A stretch of DNA of 50,430 nucleotides from CAYMJV01 sp964390545 (GTDB lineage Bacteria; Desulfobacterota; BSN033; UBA1163). The translations under genes and the position numbers were made by a program. This document shows positions 50,158 through 50,430 of this stretch, in pieces (within the stretch, counting starts at the first letter, position 1; every line of letters starts with the position of its first letter). The notes under the pieces were generated by a model, which was not told the DNA's origin, did not search any database, and worked only from the letters and a program-made list of their open reading frames with translations. Location: assembly GCA_964390545.1 (NCBI GenBank), contig CAYMJV010000010.1:1-50430 (forward strand), written 5' to 3'.

Positions 50158-50271
50158 TTGATACGTTCGACGGCGCCAAACCCCGATTTTTAAATCGGGG
50201 CAAGAAGCGCCGCTCAGTATCAACCCTGAGCATACCCCGGGCTTCAGACCGGGGAGTCGAATGGGTTGATT
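50158..50271 (+). repeat. Double-hairpin repeat, copy 5
   Basis: The cleanest copy. Hairpin A starts GATACGTTCGACGGCGCC and ends GCGCCGCTCAGTATC around a CCCCGATTTTTAAATCGGGG inner stem. Hairpin B runs from AACCC to GGGTT around CCCCGGGCTTCAGACCGGGG. It ends GGGTTGATTT. Confidence 0.85.
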
Positions 50272-50330
50272 TATCATTTGAACTTTGACATTTAAAATTG
50301 TTAAACCTGAACAACTAAAAAAGGACCACT

Positions 50331-50430
50331 TTGGCGTTTTTATCTCACGAAATACTTCGAGACAAATTCAAGGGGGCGATCCTGGGCTGTTTTCTTGGGG
50401 ATGCCTTTGGCGCGGGCTTCGAAGGAATGA
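50331..50430 (+). CDS. ADP-ribosylglycohydrolase family protein, N-terminus (cut by window edge)
   Basis: The first 33 residues, MAFLSHEILRDKFKGAILGC onward, end at the window edge. FKGAILGCFLGDAFGAGFEG is the classic N-terminus of the DraG/ARH family, whose members remove ADP-ribose from proteins or small molecules using Mg2+. It starts at TTG 50331 with AAGGA five bases upstream. The rest lies outside the window. Confidence 0.75.
   Translation, partial: MAFLSHEILRDKFKGAILGCFLGDAFGAGFEGM

Noticed and set aside
50086..50314. Two overlapping short minus-strand frames after purC
   Set aside because: Both are translations of the double-hairpin repeat.

Overview
The window looks like a chromosomal contig of a Gram-negative (diderm) deltaproteobacterium in the broad sense (Desulfobacterota or a relative). 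The main evidence is gene order: pyrG, kdsD, lptC, lptA, lptB, rpoN, hpf, ptsN, hprK, rapZ, a mannose-type EIIA, HPr, ptsI, metK and ahcY run head to tail on the plus strand, an arrangement typical of that group. LPS export genes, an RND pump and a lipoprotein support an outer membrane. No rRNA, tRNA, CRISPR array or insertion-sequence transposase was found.

Region 1 (1-18.1 kb) is accessory. It opens with toxin-antitoxin remnants: a frameshifted antitoxin, then an intact UPF0175 antitoxin with a DUF3368 PIN-like toxin. A minus-strand iron-type ABC importer follows (binding protein, fused two-domain permease, ATPase). Next come an acyl-CoA synthetase, a dynamin-like GTPase divergent from an ATP-grasp-like protein, an M20 peptidase, a two-gene mini-operon of unknown function with its own terminator, an ACT-domain protein, a CPBP protease, an exported protein, an MFS transporter and a lipoprotein. 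The GTPase/ATP-grasp pair is bracketed by a diverged 45-bp direct repeat and is my best candidate for an undescribed cassette.

Region 2 (18.1-27.1 kb) holds a zinc-ribbon protein, recG and a threonine cluster (aminotransferase, hom, thrC, an AcuC-type deacetylase and a COG3635/ApgM-family protein). No thrB kinase is present, so the ApgM-family protein may fill that step.

Region 3 (27.1-42.4 kb) is the conserved block. It covers CTP synthesis, the Kdo isomerase, LPS transport, sigma-54, ribosome hibernation, a regulatory PTS with no sugar permease, and the SAM cycle. kdsA and kdsC, often found beside kdsD, are missing here.

Region 4 (42.4-50.4 kb) has an RND adaptor and pump, ispG, a CDP-alcohol phosphatidyltransferase, purC and the start of an ADP-ribosylglycohydrolase.

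The intergenic DNA is unusually rich in small repeats. There are at least four kinds: (a) palindromic modules running from TGTCA to TGACA, often nested inside different terminal inverted repeats; (b) about 115-bp double-hairpin elements that twice bracket a single gene in inverted orientation; (c) CCCTCACCC/GGGTGAGGG hairpins; (d) AT-rich spacers built from iterated short words. Many apparent long ORF starts run into these repeats, so I moved several starts downstream to codons with ribosome binding sites.
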